DNA of 64,000 nucleotides from an uncultured Prevotella sp. (GCA_934217675.1 CAKQCV010000002.1:1-64000); one strand, 5' to 3'. Positions 40,521-50,019 are shown, counted from the stretch's first letter. Numbers and translations are program-made. The notes: generated by a model from the letters alone, not told the origin.

Positions 40521-43055
40521 ATGAAGGTAAAAATGATGATAATGACTGTTGCATTCACAGCACTGTCAACAAACATATATGCACAGGGAAAACAATATGA
40601 GTATAAGTTGAAGGGGATTGTTGCAGATTCTCTTACAAATCAAGGCGAACCGTATGCTACATTAAATATAGTAAAGAAAGGTAGTGAAGGGAACCCTGTA
40701 AAAATGGCTGTGACTAATAGTGAGGGAAAATTTAGTATAGATGCTAAAGGAGATGGTGAATATGTGCTTATAGTGAAATCAATGGGTCGAAATGACATAC
40801 GCCGCAAGTTTACCGTAAATGCAACCACAAAAACTATAGATCTGGGCAGATTACTTGCTTCCGACAGCAAGACAGAATTGAAAGGTGTTGAAGTTGTGGC
40901 TTTTAAACCGCTTGTGAAAGCAGATATCGACAAACTCTCGTATAGTGTGGAAGATGATCCGGAATCGAAAGTGAATACCGTGATGGATATGCTGAAGAAA
41001 GTTCCAATGGTGACAGTAGACGGACAAGACAATATAAAGGTGAACGGCAGCTCTTCGTTTAAGATATATGTGAACGGCAAGCCAAACAATATGATGACGA
41101 ATAATCCAAAGGAAGTTCTGAAAAGCATGCCGGCTGTAAGTATCAAGAAAATAGAAGTGATAACAAATCCCGGACCAAAATATGATGCAGAGGGAGTTGG
41201 CGGAATTCTTAATATTATTACCGAGGGCAAAGGACCAGAGGGATATTCCGCTACATTTACTTTGCGTGGTTCCAATGTAGGAATGGGCGGTGGTTTTTTT
41301 TCTACTGTAAAGAAAGGTAAGCTTACTGTTAGTGCAAACTATAACAACAACTTTCAATCAGAAAAAAAACAAAGTTCCCAATCAGAACGCTTTACATTTA
41401 ATGATGGCGGTGATGCAACGACAAAAACTGTTACCAGTTTAAGTAGTAAACCTAAAAGCCAATGGCATGGTGCCAATATTGAGGCAAGTTACGAGATTGA
41501 TACATTACGGCTCGTTACGGCATCATTTTCTATAAACAGATTTAGCCAACATCGCAATTCTGATGGTCAGACAAATGCTTATGACATGATTGCTGGAAAT
41601 GATATGTATCGTTATTCGATGTTAGGCTACAATAAAGGAACATATAATGACATTAGTGGAGGATTGGATTATCAGCGTTCGTTCAAGAATGTAAAAGAGC
41701 GCTTACTCACATTCTCTTATCGAATAGAGAGCAATCCAAACACAAGTTACAGTAGTTTGAAATATAACGGCATGTATGCTGCTGAGTCGTGGACAGATTA
41801 TATACAGCGAATAAAAAATCAGAATGTGGATGGTGACCAAAGCAGCACAGAACAGACATTCCAGCTTGATTACACAACCCCTTTTGCAAAACACCATACA
41901 TTTGAAACAGGAGCAAAGTATATTTTAAGGCAAAACAAGTCAACGAACGACAAATATGATATAGGTGTGAATGATGGTGACGAGCCACAGTATGATGCAG
42001 AAAACAGCTCGCATTTTAAACATCGTAATGACATATTTGCGGCTTATCTCGGTTATGGACTGTCGTTGACAAAATTGTCAGCACGTTTAGGATTACGCTA
42101 TGAACATACTCTTCAAGATGTGAAATACTTGCTTGGAAAAGGAAATAATTTTCGTAAAAATTTTGATGACCTTGTGCCATCAGCAAAAATAGGATTTAAG
42201 TTTACCGATATGATGAATCTGTCTTTATCATACAAGATGCGTATAAGTCGTCCAGGAATATGGTATCTTAATCCATATATTAACGATAGTTCACCAGAGA
42301 ACATCAGCCAAGGAAATTCAAATCTTGACTCGGAGAAGACACATTCGTTTGATTTGCAGTTCAGTAACTTCGGACAGAAGTTAAGCTATAGCCTTTCTAC
42401 AGGTTATAGTTTTACAAACAATAGTATCGAGCAAGTGCAGCAGTTGGTAAATGACAATACAATTATAGGACTGAAGAACCCAACAGGAAAACAGGTAATA
42501 TATTCCACCTATTATAATATAGGAAAGACCCAAAATTGGAATATGAGTGGATATGTTAGTTGGAATCCCTTTAAAAACACTCGTTTCACTATGAATGTAT
42601 GGGGAGGATATTCACATTTAAGTGATGGGCAAAGCATGAAGAACCATGGTTGGAATGTATCTGTATGGTCAAACATACAGCAGACAATAGCAAAAACATG
42701 GACCGTGTCTGTATCTGCATATAAACAAACACCAGGCGTAATGTTGCAAGGCAGTTGGAGTGGTTACTATAGTTACGACATGTCGGTAACGAAGAAATTC
42801 CTTGACGACAGACTCAATATAACAATCTCTGCAGCAAATCCGTTCAAGAAATATTTCACGTTCAGGAGTAATACCGAAGGGGAAAATTTCTCATCAAAAG
42901 GCAATATGAAGTTCTGTAACCAATCTTTCTCAATTGCTGCCAGCTTCCGTATAGGAAAACTCCAGACAGGAGTTAAGAAAGCAGAACGCACTATAGATAA
43001 CGATGATGTTATGAAGGGCGGAAACAATGGCGGTAACGTTCAAGGTGGCAAATAA
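40521..43055 (+). CDS. TonB-dependent receptor-like outer-membrane beta-barrel protein
   Basis: The 844-residue protein has a signal peptide ending near NIYAQGKQ and a carboxypeptidase-regulatory-like domain (about residues 30-110). A plug domain (about 125-240) follows, with DMLKKVPMVTVDGQDNIKVN and VITNPGPKYDAEGVGGILNI. The rest is an outer-membrane beta barrel of the type found in non-SusC TonB receptors of Bacteroidota. There is no SusD partner next to it. The C-terminus ends in a glycine/asparagine-rich tail rather than the usual aromatic residue, so the barrel end lies before about residue 820. The cargo is unknown; the neighbouring PL11 gene suggests, weakly, a pectin-related role. Confidence 0.8.
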   Translation: MKVKMMIMTVAFTALSTNIYAQGKQYEYKLKGIVADSLTNQGEPYATLNIVKKGSEGNPVKMAVTNSEGKFSIDAKGDGEYVLIVKSMGRNDIRRKFTVNATTKTIDLGRLLASDSKTELKGVEVVAFKPLVKADIDKLSYSVEDDPESKVNTVMDMLKKVPMVTVDGQDNIKVNGSSSFKIYVNGKPNNMMTNNPKEVLKSMPAVSIKKIEVITNPGPKYDAEGVGGILNIITEGKGPEGYSATFTLRGSNVGMGGGFFSTVKKGKLTVSANYNNNFQSEKKQSSQSERFTFNDGGDATTKTVTSLSSKPKSQWHGANIEASYEIDTLRLVTASFSINRFSQHRNSDGQTNAYDMIAGNDMYRYSMLGYNKGTYNDISGGLDYQRSFKNVKERLLTFSYRIESNPNTSYSSLKYNGMYAAESWTDYIQRIKNQNVDGDQSSTEQTFQLDYTTPFAKHHTFETGAKYILRQNKSTNDKYDIGVNDGDEPQYDAENSSHFKHRNDIFAAYLGYGLSLTKLSARLGLRYEHTLQDVKYLLGKGNNFRKNFDDLVPSAKIGFKFTDMMNLSLSYKMRISRPGIWYLNPYINDSSPENISQGNSNLDSEKTHSFDLQFSNFGQKLSYSLSTGYSFTNNSIEQVQQLVNDNTIIGLKNPTGKQVIYSTYYNIGKTQNWNMSGYVSWNPFKNTRFTMNVWGGYSHLSDGQSMKNHGWNVSVWSNIQQTIAKTWTVSVSAYKQTPGVMLQGSWSGYYSYDMSVTKKFLDDRLNITISAANPFKKYFTFRSNTEGENFSSKGNMKFCNQSFSIAASFRIGKLQTGVKKAERTIDNDDVMKGGNNGGNVQGGK

Positions 43056-43097
43056 TGGTGGTAAATGTGTTGTGATTTTTTATATTTGTTGTAAAGT

Positions 43098-43129
43098 TTT
43101 GCATTAATGAAATAATAAGCGTACTTTTG
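43098..43129 (+). promoter_or_regulatory. Promoter of the PL11 lyase gene
   Basis: TTTG ending at 43101, 20 bp, then TACTTTTG at 43122-43129 match the Bacteroidota consensus. The start point near 43135 lies after the longest possible in-frame start (43127), which fixes the real start at ATG 43184. Confidence 0.7.
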
Positions 43130-43183
43130 TGGTTGCATTTTCTTGATGCAAGTAATATCTATCAAACTAAAACAAATATAAAA

Positions 43184-45805
43184 ATGAAGAAAAAAGTACT
43201 TTTTGCTGCTGTTTTGGCAGGAATGGCTTTATCTACACAGGCACAGCAAGTAAAGGAAAAGCTCAACCGTGCCCCAGTAGCTGTTAAGACGAGTCAAGGA
43301 ATTCTTGTGTCTTGGCGTTCGTTGGCAACAGACGCAAAAGAATTGACTTTCAATGTTTACCGTAATGACACTAAGGTGGCAAGCAACATTTCTGATGTTA
43401 CAAACTGGCTTGATAAGGAAGGAAAACCAGGCGATACTTATCGTATAGAAACATCCAAAGGTGAAACAAGCGAGGCAAAGGCTTGGAACAACATGTTTAC
43501 AAGTTTTGATGTGAAACGCCCGGAGCCTATAAAAAGTGGTAACACTACAGGGCGTTATCGCCCGGATGATATGGCTGTTGGTGATGTTGATGGTGACGGA
43601 AACTATGAACTTATTCTGAAATGGATGCCGGACAACCAGCGTGACAGTGGATCAAAAAAAGGATTCTCTTCACCTATAATAATTAGTGCTTATCGTATGG
43701 ATGGCACTCCATTGTGGAAGAAAAATATAAATATCGGTCCAAACGTACGTTCCGGAAATCATACAACACAACTTGTTGTATACGATCTTGACGGTGACGG
43801 TAAGGCTGAAGTAATCTGTAAAACTGCTCCTGGCTCGACTGATGGCAATGGAAACTATGTTACAGAGGCTGGAGATGCAGCAATAAAGGCTGTGGATAAC
43901 TCTAAGTCGTATGTTGACGGGAACGGACTCGTTACTGACGGTGAGGAGTTTCTCACTGTATTCAATGGAGAAACTGGTGCAGCAATGAATACAATATGGT
44001 ATTCGCCAAGCCGTTCGGGAGTAGACTTTCCGACATCTGGATGTGTGGTGAATTCATTCTTTGGCGATGCCAATTGTAACCGCTCAGAGAGATTCAATGC
44101 TGCCGTGGCTTATCTTGACGGACAAGACAAGTTGCCAACAGCTATTTTCCAGCGTGGATATTATAAAAACTGTTTTATTTGGGCTGTTGACTGGAACGGA
44201 AAAAAACTTTCAACACGTTGGCTACATAAAGGTCTAAGTGGAAAATGGGAAACGGTTGATGGAAATGGAAATGTTATCAGTTCCGGAACCGGCAACTCAA
44301 GTTTCGGACAAGGAGTACATGGAATCTCCGTTGGTGATGTAAACACAGATGGATATGATGATATCTGCATTGGTGCTGCCACTGTTGCACACGATGGAAA
44401 ACTGTTGTGTGCTACGGGTATGGGGCATGGTGATGCTATCCACCTTGCTGATTTATGTCCAGACAGACCTGGATTGGAAGTTATGATGCCTCATGAGGAA
44501 AGTCCATACGGATATGATGTGCATGATGCAACAACGGGAGAAGTTCTCGTCTCGGCAAAAGGCACAAAGGATAATGGTCGTGGTTTGGCTGCCGACTTTA
44601 TTCCTGCTAATCGTGGATACGAGTTCTGGTCGAGTGCAGACGGAAATACGTACGATTGCGCAACGGGAAAGGTTGTTCTTGAAAAGAAATCAGACACAAA
44701 CTTCCGTATTTATTGGACAGGCGATCCTTTTGACCAAACCTTTGATGGTAGATATGATACAAATACAGGAAAGAGTGCTCCGCGAATAAGAAACTTCAAT
44801 ACGGCAAGTGGTAGTATTGCAACATTCCAGGAGTTCTCTGACTATGGGCAGCCACAATCTTGCAATAGTACAAAGGCAACACCTTGCTTGCAAGCTGACC
44901 TGTTGGGAGATTGGCGTGAGGAAATAATAATGTTCAAGCACGAGGATGATTTTACTTCTCCAACATGTAAGATTATGATTTTCTCAACACCAGAGCCTAC
45001 AAAATATAAAGTTCCTTGCTTGATGGAAGATCATGTATACCGTATGGGTATAGTTTGGCAGAATTCTTCTTACAACCAGCCACCACATCTTGGCTACTAT
45101 TTGCCAGACTATCTTGGTGTTGATGGTTCTACATACCAGATACAAACTGTTAGTCATGCTCCTGAAGCTCCTGAAGCAGAGAAACCGGCAGAGCAGGGAG
45201 AAGAAGGACTAAAGTTGCCGTCAGAAGATAAGGGTATCGTAAAAGGTGTTTGTTATACAGCAGGTGAGCATGGTGAGATAACAGCCAGCACATCAAATGG
45301 TTATATAAAGATGCGTACCAACAACAATGGTGAAACAATAACCTTCTCTGTAAATTCTGGCTATGAGATAACGGGAATGACAATTGAGGGATACAGCAAC
45401 AATTCTTCAACAACAGCCGACCGCTCTATTTATATGACCGGTGTGTTTATTGACGATAGTGAAAGTTCAATCCTTGACGAAAAAGTTAAGTTCCCTGGTG
45501 GTACTGCCGGACAGAATGCTGTTACAAAGACTGTAGAAGGTTTTACCGCCGCTAAAAATATAAAGTTAGCTTTTGACAATTCAAACATCACAACTTCTGA
45601 TGTTGACTCAAAAGGAAAGAACAAGCAGCTTCTTGCCAATATAACATTTAAGTATAAGAAACAGACTACAGGAGTGGAGACTGTAGAAAAAGTGAATGTT
45701 CTGCTTAAAGACGGTAAGATATATACCATAGATGGCAGACAAACAAATAAAATGTCAAAGGGCTCTATCTTTGTACGGAATGGCAAGAAATTCACTGTGA
45801 AGTAA
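43184..45805 (+). CDS. Rhamnogalacturonan lyase, PL11 family, with C-terminal module and T9SS-like tail
   Basis: The product (873 residues from ATG 43184) has a signal peptide (MKKKVLFAAVLAGMALSTQA). A PL11 catalytic region follows, starting with KLNRAPVAVKTSQGILVSWR and running to about residue 660. PL11 enzymes cleave the rhamnogalacturonan I backbone of pectin by beta-elimination. The propeller fold is shown by calcium-binding DxDGDG-type loops at D134 (GDVDGDGNYE), D201 (YDLDGDGKAE) and D385 (GDVNTDGYDD). After a proline/glutamate-rich linker comes a beta-rich module (about 690-825) that could bind carbohydrate. The end, IYTIDGRQTNKMSKGSIFV, resembles a T9SS tail. It has its own promoter. 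Confidence 0.88.
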   Translation: MKKKVLFAAVLAGMALSTQAQQVKEKLNRAPVAVKTSQGILVSWRSLATDAKELTFNVYRNDTKVASNISDVTNWLDKEGKPGDTYRIETSKGETSEAKAWNNMFTSFDVKRPEPIKSGNTTGRYRPDDMAVGDVDGDGNYELILKWMPDNQRDSGSKKGFSSPIIISAYRMDGTPLWKKNINIGPNVRSGNHTTQLVVYDLDGDGKAEVICKTAPGSTDGNGNYVTEAGDAAIKAVDNSKSYVDGNGLVTDGEEFLTVFNGETGAAMNTIWYSPSRSGVDFPTSGCVVNSFFGDANCNRSERFNAAVAYLDGQDKLPTAIFQRGYYKNCFIWAVDWNGKKLSTRWLHKGLSGKWETVDGNGNVISSGTGNSSFGQGVHGISVGDVNTDGYDDICIGAATVAHDGKLLCATGMGHGDAIHLADLCPDRPGLEVMMPHEESPYGYDVHDATTGEVLVSAKGTKDNGRGLAADFIPANRGYEFWSSADGNTYDCATGKVVLEKKSDTNFRIYWTGDPFDQTFDGRYDTNTGKSAPRIRNFNTASGSIATFQEFSDYGQPQSCNSTKATPCLQADLLGDWREEIIMFKHEDDFTSPTCKIMIFSTPEPTKYKVPCLMEDHVYRMGIVWQNSSYNQPPHLGYYLPDYLGVDGSTYQIQTVSHAPEAPEAEKPAEQGEEGLKLPSEDKGIVKGVCYTAGEHGEITASTSNGYIKMRTNNNGETITFSVNSGYEITGMTIEGYSNNSSTTADRSIYMTGVFIDDSESSILDEKVKFPGGTAGQNAVTKTVEGFTAAKNIKLAFDNSNITTSDVDSKGKNKQLLANITFKYKKQTTGVETVEKVNVLLKDGKIYTIDGRQTNKMSKGSIFVRNGKKFTVK

Positions 45806-45820
45806 TAAAAAAATGCAATA

Positions 45821-45861
45821 AATAATCCCTCGGTAATATTTTGTGTTAGCGAGGGATTAAA
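45821..45861. other. Hairpin after the PL11 gene, weak terminator
   Basis: A perfect 10-bp stem TAATCCCTCG/CGAGGGATTA (45823-45832, 45850-45859) follows the stop codon. On the plus strand it is followed by A rather than T bases, so it is an atypical terminator for the gene it follows. Confidence 0.5.
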
Positions 45862-46007
45862 AAATAATATAAAGCATAGTTATAAATGCTTTTTTTGTAA
45901 TTTTGTACTTGTTAAAGTGGACTTCTTCTATAAGGTAACTCAAAGATAATAAATAACCATATAGTTTCTAACAATATTCTTATACAAAAATTAAACAAAT
46001 TAAAACT

Positions 46008-47444
46008 ATGAGAAAGAAGTATATAAAAAGGGCGTTTCTTGTTTTTTGTGGTATTTTTTCCTTTATGCCAATAACTTACTCGCAAAATATCCAAGGACAA
46101 CAAGTTATAAGTAATTCAGATGTCTTAAACGAAAAGGTGATAAAACAAAGCCAAGAGGAAATAGATAATGGGGTAATGATAAAAGGAGATCATTATTATA
46201 CTTACTATTCAATAAAGGAAGGAAAGGCATATTTGACGCATGTTAGTTCATACGCTACACGTATGGATGGTGAATATTCTTATGTAATACCTGATAATGT
46301 AGAATATAAAGGTAATCGTTGTCCAGTTGTGAAAGTAGAAAAAAATGCTTTTCATGAAGGAGGAAGAATATCAGAAATTACGATTGGTAAAAATGTGGAA
46401 TGGATTATGGAAGAGGCATTTCAATTTTGTCGTTTATCCTCTATTGTAATTCCTGGGAATGTAACTTTTATTGACAAAAATGCTCTCCCTGAGTGTTTAA
46501 AGGAAATTGTTTTGGAATGTGGTGAAGAGGACCTTATATGGTATAATGCTAACTTGAGTAGTGTAAAGAAAGTTGAGTTGGATAGAAATATTATTTATAA
46601 TAATGGGTATATGAATGGTAATCCAACTTTTGGGAATATAGCATCCCTATATATAGGGAAAAATGTTACGTCAATACCTAAATATATTTTTAGTAAAAAT
46701 AAGGATATTACCTCTATAACACTTCCTTATGGTATAAAAAGTATAGGTGAAGAAGCATTTCTTGGATGTGGCATAAAATCATTGGTTATACCATCAAGTG
46801 TGGAGTTTATAGGACAAGGAGCTTTTAGTAATCCGAATTTGGAAAGTTTATATATAGAAAAAGGAAATGCAGAAAGTATATCTGTTGGCTGGTTACCTTT
46901 CGGACAAACTTTAAAAGATGTTTTTATTGGGCGCTCAATAGAACCAAAAAGAAGTGTTTATGATCAGATGGGGGGAAAAAGTAGTCCTTTTTATGGTCAA
47001 GAGCAATTACAAAGAGTGACAGTTGGAGGAGATTGCACAAGGCTTTTTTATAATGAATTTAGGGATTGTACAGGTTTGTTGGAAGTCTTATTACAGGAAA
47101 ACATTTCTGTTTGCGAAAGTCCTTTTGATGGCTGCAAGGCAATAAAAAAAGTAACAGTTTTGAATCCTGTACCACCAACAAAAAATAATCTTGAACCAAT
47201 GTTTGAAAATGAAGTATATAAAAATGCAGAATTGTTTGTTCCTGAGGGTTCTATAGATAAATATAAGGTTGCTGACGGATGGAAAGACTTTTTCAATATT
47301 ACGGCTACTGGTATTCAAACCGTGACCAGTGACAGAAAAGTTTGTAACTTTGATATTAGTGGCAAACCTGTTTCAAGTGGTCATAAAGGATTTACGATTG
47401 AAAAATGTATGAATAGTGGTAATACAATTAAGATTATTCGATGA
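46008..47444 (+). CDS. Secreted BspA-like leucine-rich repeat protein
   Basis: The 478-residue protein has a signal peptide ending near ITYSQN, then about six to eight LRR_5/BspA-type repeats between residues about 95 and 430. Examples are ISEITIGKNVEWIMEEAF, ITLPYGIKSIGEEAFLG and LVIPSSVEFIGQGAF. The segment VPEGSIDKYKVADGWKDFFN is the usual cap of such proteins. A short C-terminal sorting-like tail follows (VCNFDISGKPVSSGHKGFTI). BspA-like proteins often mediate adhesion to host or matrix proteins. A TAATTTTG element lies at 45898-45905 but is about 100 bp from the start. Confidence 0.82.
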   Translation: MRKKYIKRAFLVFCGIFSFMPITYSQNIQGQQVISNSDVLNEKVIKQSQEEIDNGVMIKGDHYYTYYSIKEGKAYLTHVSSYATRMDGEYSYVIPDNVEYKGNRCPVVKVEKNAFHEGGRISEITIGKNVEWIMEEAFQFCRLSSIVIPGNVTFIDKNALPECLKEIVLECGEEDLIWYNANLSSVKKVELDRNIIYNNGYMNGNPTFGNIASLYIGKNVTSIPKYIFSKNKDITSITLPYGIKSIGEEAFLGCGIKSLVIPSSVEFIGQGAFSNPNLESLYIEKGNAESISVGWLPFGQTLKDVFIGRSIEPKRSVYDQMGGKSSPFYGQEQLQRVTVGGDCTRLFYNEFRDCTGLLEVLLQENISVCESPFDGCKAIKKVTVLNPVPPTKNNLEPMFENEVYKNAELFVPEGSIDKYKVADGWKDFFNITATGIQTVTSDRKVCNFDISGKPVSSGHKGFTIEKCMNSGNTIKIIR

Positions 47445-47476
47445 GAGGTCAAGGCTTAGATTTATTATGACGAAAC

Positions 47477-47529
47477 AAAAATCGTTCATTGGGGATTTAT
47501 AAATATTCCTCTAATGAACGATTTTATTT
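47477..47529. terminator. Bidirectional terminator between the LRR gene and the HIT gene
   Basis: Perfect 13-bp arms AAAATCGTTCATT (47477-47489) and AATGAACGATTTT (47513-47525) lie between convergent genes with A and T runs at the ends. Confidence 0.85.
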
Positions 47530-47559
47530 ATTTTCCTCTGTAGTAGAAAGAATGTGCTA

Positions 47560-47958
47560 TTATAGCTTTTTGAACTCAGCATAAATCCTGTCGGAAATCT
47601 CTTTGAATTCCTCGTCGCTGAGTTTCAGCTTAGGATTGGAGAAAAGCATATCCTTCTCATTCTGCATAGGTACGAGATGAACATGAGCATGTGCAACCTC
47701 AAGACCAAGAACTGCCATTCCCACTTTGCGACATGGAAAAGCATTCTTAATGGCTACAGCAACTTTCTTTGCGAATACCGCCATCTCGGCAATCTCTTCA
47801 TCAGTCATGTCGAAATAATAGTCAACTTCACGACGCGGTATAACCAATGTGTGTCCTTTCACTAAAGGGTTGATGTCGAGAAAAGCATAGAATTTCTCGT
47901 TTTCGGCGCACTTCCAACTTGGAATCTCGCCAGCTGCAATCTTTGCAAATATATCCAT
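47560..47958 (-). CDS. HIT-family nucleotide hydrolase/transferase
   Basis: The 132-residue protein is a histidine-triad protein. The HxHxH motif is H90-A-H92-V-H94 followed by LVP, and the N-terminal half has DIFAKIAAGEIPS and DINPLVKGHTLVIPRREV, as in Hint-type enzymes. These hydrolyse phosphoramidates or dinucleoside polyphosphates; the physiological substrate is not known. It starts 18 bp after greA on the same strand and is probably co-transcribed. Confidence 0.92.
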   Translation of the reverse strand: MDIFAKIAAGEIPSWKCAENEKFYAFLDINPLVKGHTLVIPRREVDYYFDMTDEEIAEMAVFAKKVAVAIKNAFPCRKVGMAVLGLEVAHAHVHLVPMQNEKDMLFSNPKLKLSDEEFKEISDRIYAEFKKL

Positions 47959-47976
47959 AACTCGAAATTTTAAATT

Positions 47977-48444
47977 TTACTCTACAGTAATCTTGTCAAT
48001 TCTCAGCTTTATGGTGCCACGTGGAATTTTAATTTCCACTTCATCGCCAACCTTTTTGTTGAGCAGTCCCTGTGCAATAGGAGTCTTGATAGAAATCTTG
48101 CCCTCTTTCAAGTTTGCTTCACTTTCGCTCACGATGGTATAAGTCATCTTAGCATTAGTAGTAAGATTTGTCATCTCCACTTTAGATAAAATCTGCACAG
48201 CATCAGTGCTAAGACGAGACACATCAACGATTTTTGCTTCAGAGATAGCAAGTTTCAGCTTGTTGATTTTATCTTCAAGATGAGCCTGTGCCTCCTTGGC
48301 GGCATCATACTCAGAATTCTCGCTCAAATCGCCCTTGTCAGCAGCCTCTGCGATTGCGGCAGACGCCTTAGGACGCTCTACGCTTTCCAAACGTTTCAGT
48401 TCAGCTACCATTTTATCGTAGCCTTCTTGTGACATGTAAGCCAT
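47977..48444 (-). CDS. greA: Transcription elongation factor GreA
   Basis: The 155-residue protein has the N-terminal coiled-coil (YDKMVAELKRLESVERPKAS, then GDLSENSEYDAAKEAQ), whose acidic tip stimulates cleavage of backtracked transcripts by RNA polymerase. The C-terminal FKBP-like domain carries TPIAQGLLNKKVGDEVEI. Length and motifs are normal. It has a promoter at 48565-48594 and a leader of about 115 nt containing a strong hairpin. The HIT gene follows. Confidence 0.96.
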   Translation of the reverse strand: MAYMSQEGYDKMVAELKRLESVERPKASAAIAEAADKGDLSENSEYDAAKEAQAHLEDKINKLKLAISEAKIVDVSRLSTDAVQILSKVEMTNLTTNAKMTYTIVSESEANLKEGKISIKTPIAQGLLNKKVGDEVEIKIPRGTIKLRIDKITVE

Positions 48445-48494
48445 AATGATTTTTTCCTTTCTTTTAAATTTTACGTGTTGTTCCGGCAGAATAA

Positions 48495-48536
48495 GATAAT
48501 GGATTCCGGCAGCAATTAATGCCGAAATCCATTATC
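48495..48536 (-). other. Strong hairpin in the greA leader
   Basis: Arms at 48495-48511 and 48520-48536 pair over 17 positions with one mismatch and an 8-nt loop. On the minus strand no T run follows, so it is not a simple terminator. The core TGCCGGAA occurs once in the stem and again just downstream in the leader. A regulatory leader structure is possible. Confidence 0.55.
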
Positions 48537-48564
48537 AAATTCTACTTATTTGTTTTTCTGGGTG

Positions 48565-48594
48565 CAAAGATAGTCATTATTTTTGAATGTCAAA
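48565..48594 (-). promoter_or_regulatory. Promoter of greA
   Basis: On the minus strand TTTG (48594-48591), 18 bp, then TATCTTTG (48572-48565) fit the Bacteroidota consensus with a slightly short spacer. Confidence 0.6.
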
Positions 48595-48637
48595 ACAAAA
48601 AAAAGCCTAAAAGCATGTTTCTTAGTATAATTATGAT

Positions 48638-48645
48638 TATTTTTG
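48638..48645 (+). promoter_or_regulatory. Possible -7 element for the cysteine desulfidase-like gene
   Basis: TATTTTTG lies 30 bp before ATG 48676; no clear -33 element. Confidence 0.4.
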
Positions 48646-48675
48646 CAGAGATATTATAACAACACGCATATCATT

Positions 48676-49965
48676 ATGATAACAAAGTCAGAAAAAAAAG
48701 CGATTCTTGAGCTCATGCATCGCCAGGTTGTGCCTGCCATAGGATGCACGGAGCCTATTGCCGTTGCACTTTGTGTGGCAAAGGCTGCAGAGCTGCTCGG
48801 TAAAAAGCCTGAGGGGATTGATGTAAGGCTAAGTGCTAACATTTTCAAGAATGCCATGGGAGTAGGCATACCGGGTACCGGAATGATTGGTCTGCCTATT
48901 GCGATTGCTCTTGGAGCACTTGCCGGAAAATCTGATTTGCAGCTTGAGGTGCTCCGCGACTGCAAAAAAGAAGATGTGGAAAAGGGAAAGGCATATATAG
49001 CAGAGAACCGTATAAAAATATCCCTTGAGCATGACGATTCTGACAAGCTTTATATAAATGTTGTATGCAGGGCTTGTGATTGTGAAGCGGAGGCACGAAT
49101 AAAAAGTGCACATACCAATTTCGTGTTCTTGCGCAGAAACAATGAAACATTGCTGAATGTTGAGGCTTGTGCTGCCAAAGCAGAGCATGGAAAAGACGAG
49201 ATAAAGTTGACCTTGCATAAAGTATATGAGTTTGCATCTACGGCAGACCTTGACGATATCCGCTTTATACTTGAGGCTAAAAAACTTAATGAAGCTGCAG
49301 CAGAGGCGGGTATGACCGAGAATTATGGTCATGAGTTGGGAAAGACTCTATGTAGTCCGCTTGGGCATGGAATAATGGGCGAGAGTATATTCTCACGCAT
49401 ATTGGCTGCAACGAGCAGTGCTTGTGATGCAAGAATGGCTGGTGCTATGATTCCTGTGATGAGCAATAGTGGCAGTGGAAATCAGGGTATTTGCACAACA
49501 ATGCCGGTTGTAGTTTTTGCAAAAGAAAATCACAATACGGAAGAAGAACTTATACGTGCTCTGATAATGAGTAACCTCACAGCTATATATATAAAGCAAA
49601 ACCTTGGACCGCTGTCGGCTCTTTGTGGTTGTGTGGTTGCAAGTACAGGTAGCAGTTGTGGTATAACATACTTGATGGGTGGAACATACGAGCAGATTTC
49701 ATTCGCAGTGAAAAATATGATAGCAAACCTGACTGGTATGATTTGTGATGGTGCAAAACCGAGTTGCGCGTTGAAACTCACGTCTGGTGTAAGTACGGCT
49801 GTGCTTAGTGCGATGCTTGCCATGCAGCACAGGTATGTCACATCGGTAGAGGGTATTATTGATGATGATGTGGACCAGAGCATACGCAATCTTACAGCTA
49901 TAGGTAGTAAGGGTATGAACGATACCGATAGTTTCGTACTCGATATTATGACCCATAAAAGTTGA
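48676..49965 (+). CDS. L-cysteine desulfidase-like (UPF0597/CyuA) iron-sulfur enzyme
   Basis: The product (429 residues from ATG 48676) matches the UPF0597 family, in which studied members break down L-cysteine to pyruvate, ammonia and sulfide, and which is related to Fe-S serine dehydratases. The N-terminal motif VVPAIGCTEPIAVAL contains C24, the expected first cluster ligand. Other conserved cysteines are C273 in GNQGIC, C317/C319 in SALCGC and C328 in GSSCG. The GMIGLPIAIALGALAG segment is also characteristic. A TTG at 48643 would extend the protein but lies within the candidate promoter, so ATG 48676 is preferred. Serine deaminase activity cannot be excluded. Confidence 0.85.
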   Translation: MITKSEKKAILELMHRQVVPAIGCTEPIAVALCVAKAAELLGKKPEGIDVRLSANIFKNAMGVGIPGTGMIGLPIAIALGALAGKSDLQLEVLRDCKKEDVEKGKAYIAENRIKISLEHDDSDKLYINVVCRACDCEAEARIKSAHTNFVFLRRNNETLLNVEACAAKAEHGKDEIKLTLHKVYEFASTADLDDIRFILEAKKLNEAAAEAGMTENYGHELGKTLCSPLGHGIMGESIFSRILAATSSACDARMAGAMIPVMSNSGSGNQGICTTMPVVVFAKENHNTEEELIRALIMSNLTAIYIKQNLGPLSALCGCVVASTGSSCGITYLMGGTYEQISFAVKNMIANLTGMICDGAKPSCALKLTSGVSTAVLSAMLAMQHRYVTSVEGIIDDDVDQSIRNLTAIGSKGMNDTDSFVLDIMTHKS

Positions 49966-49966
49966 G

Positions 49967-50019
49967 TTATCCACAGTTTGTTGCGTAAAGTGTGGATAAC
50001 TTTATGAAAGTGTGGATAA
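49967..50019. promoter_or_regulatory. Cluster of three perfect DnaA boxes
   Basis: TTATCCACA occurs at 49967-49975 (plus) and, as TGTGGATAA, at 49991-49999 and 50011-50019 (minus). All three extend to GTTATCCACA. They start one base after the stop codon at 49965 and are followed by an AT-rich stretch (about 50026-50055). The first two boxes face each other and could also pair as an 11-bp hairpin without a T run. This may be a DnaA-binding regulatory or titration site, or part of a replication origin. Confidence 0.65.

Noticed and set aside
43127..43183. Longer N-terminus for the PL11 lyase
   Set aside because: The segment lies over the promoter and start point; ATG 43184 gives a normal signal peptide.
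49965..50001. Terminator formed by the first two DnaA boxes
   Set aside because: The 11-bp arms can pair, but no T run follows and a third identical box is present, so binding sites are the better explanation.
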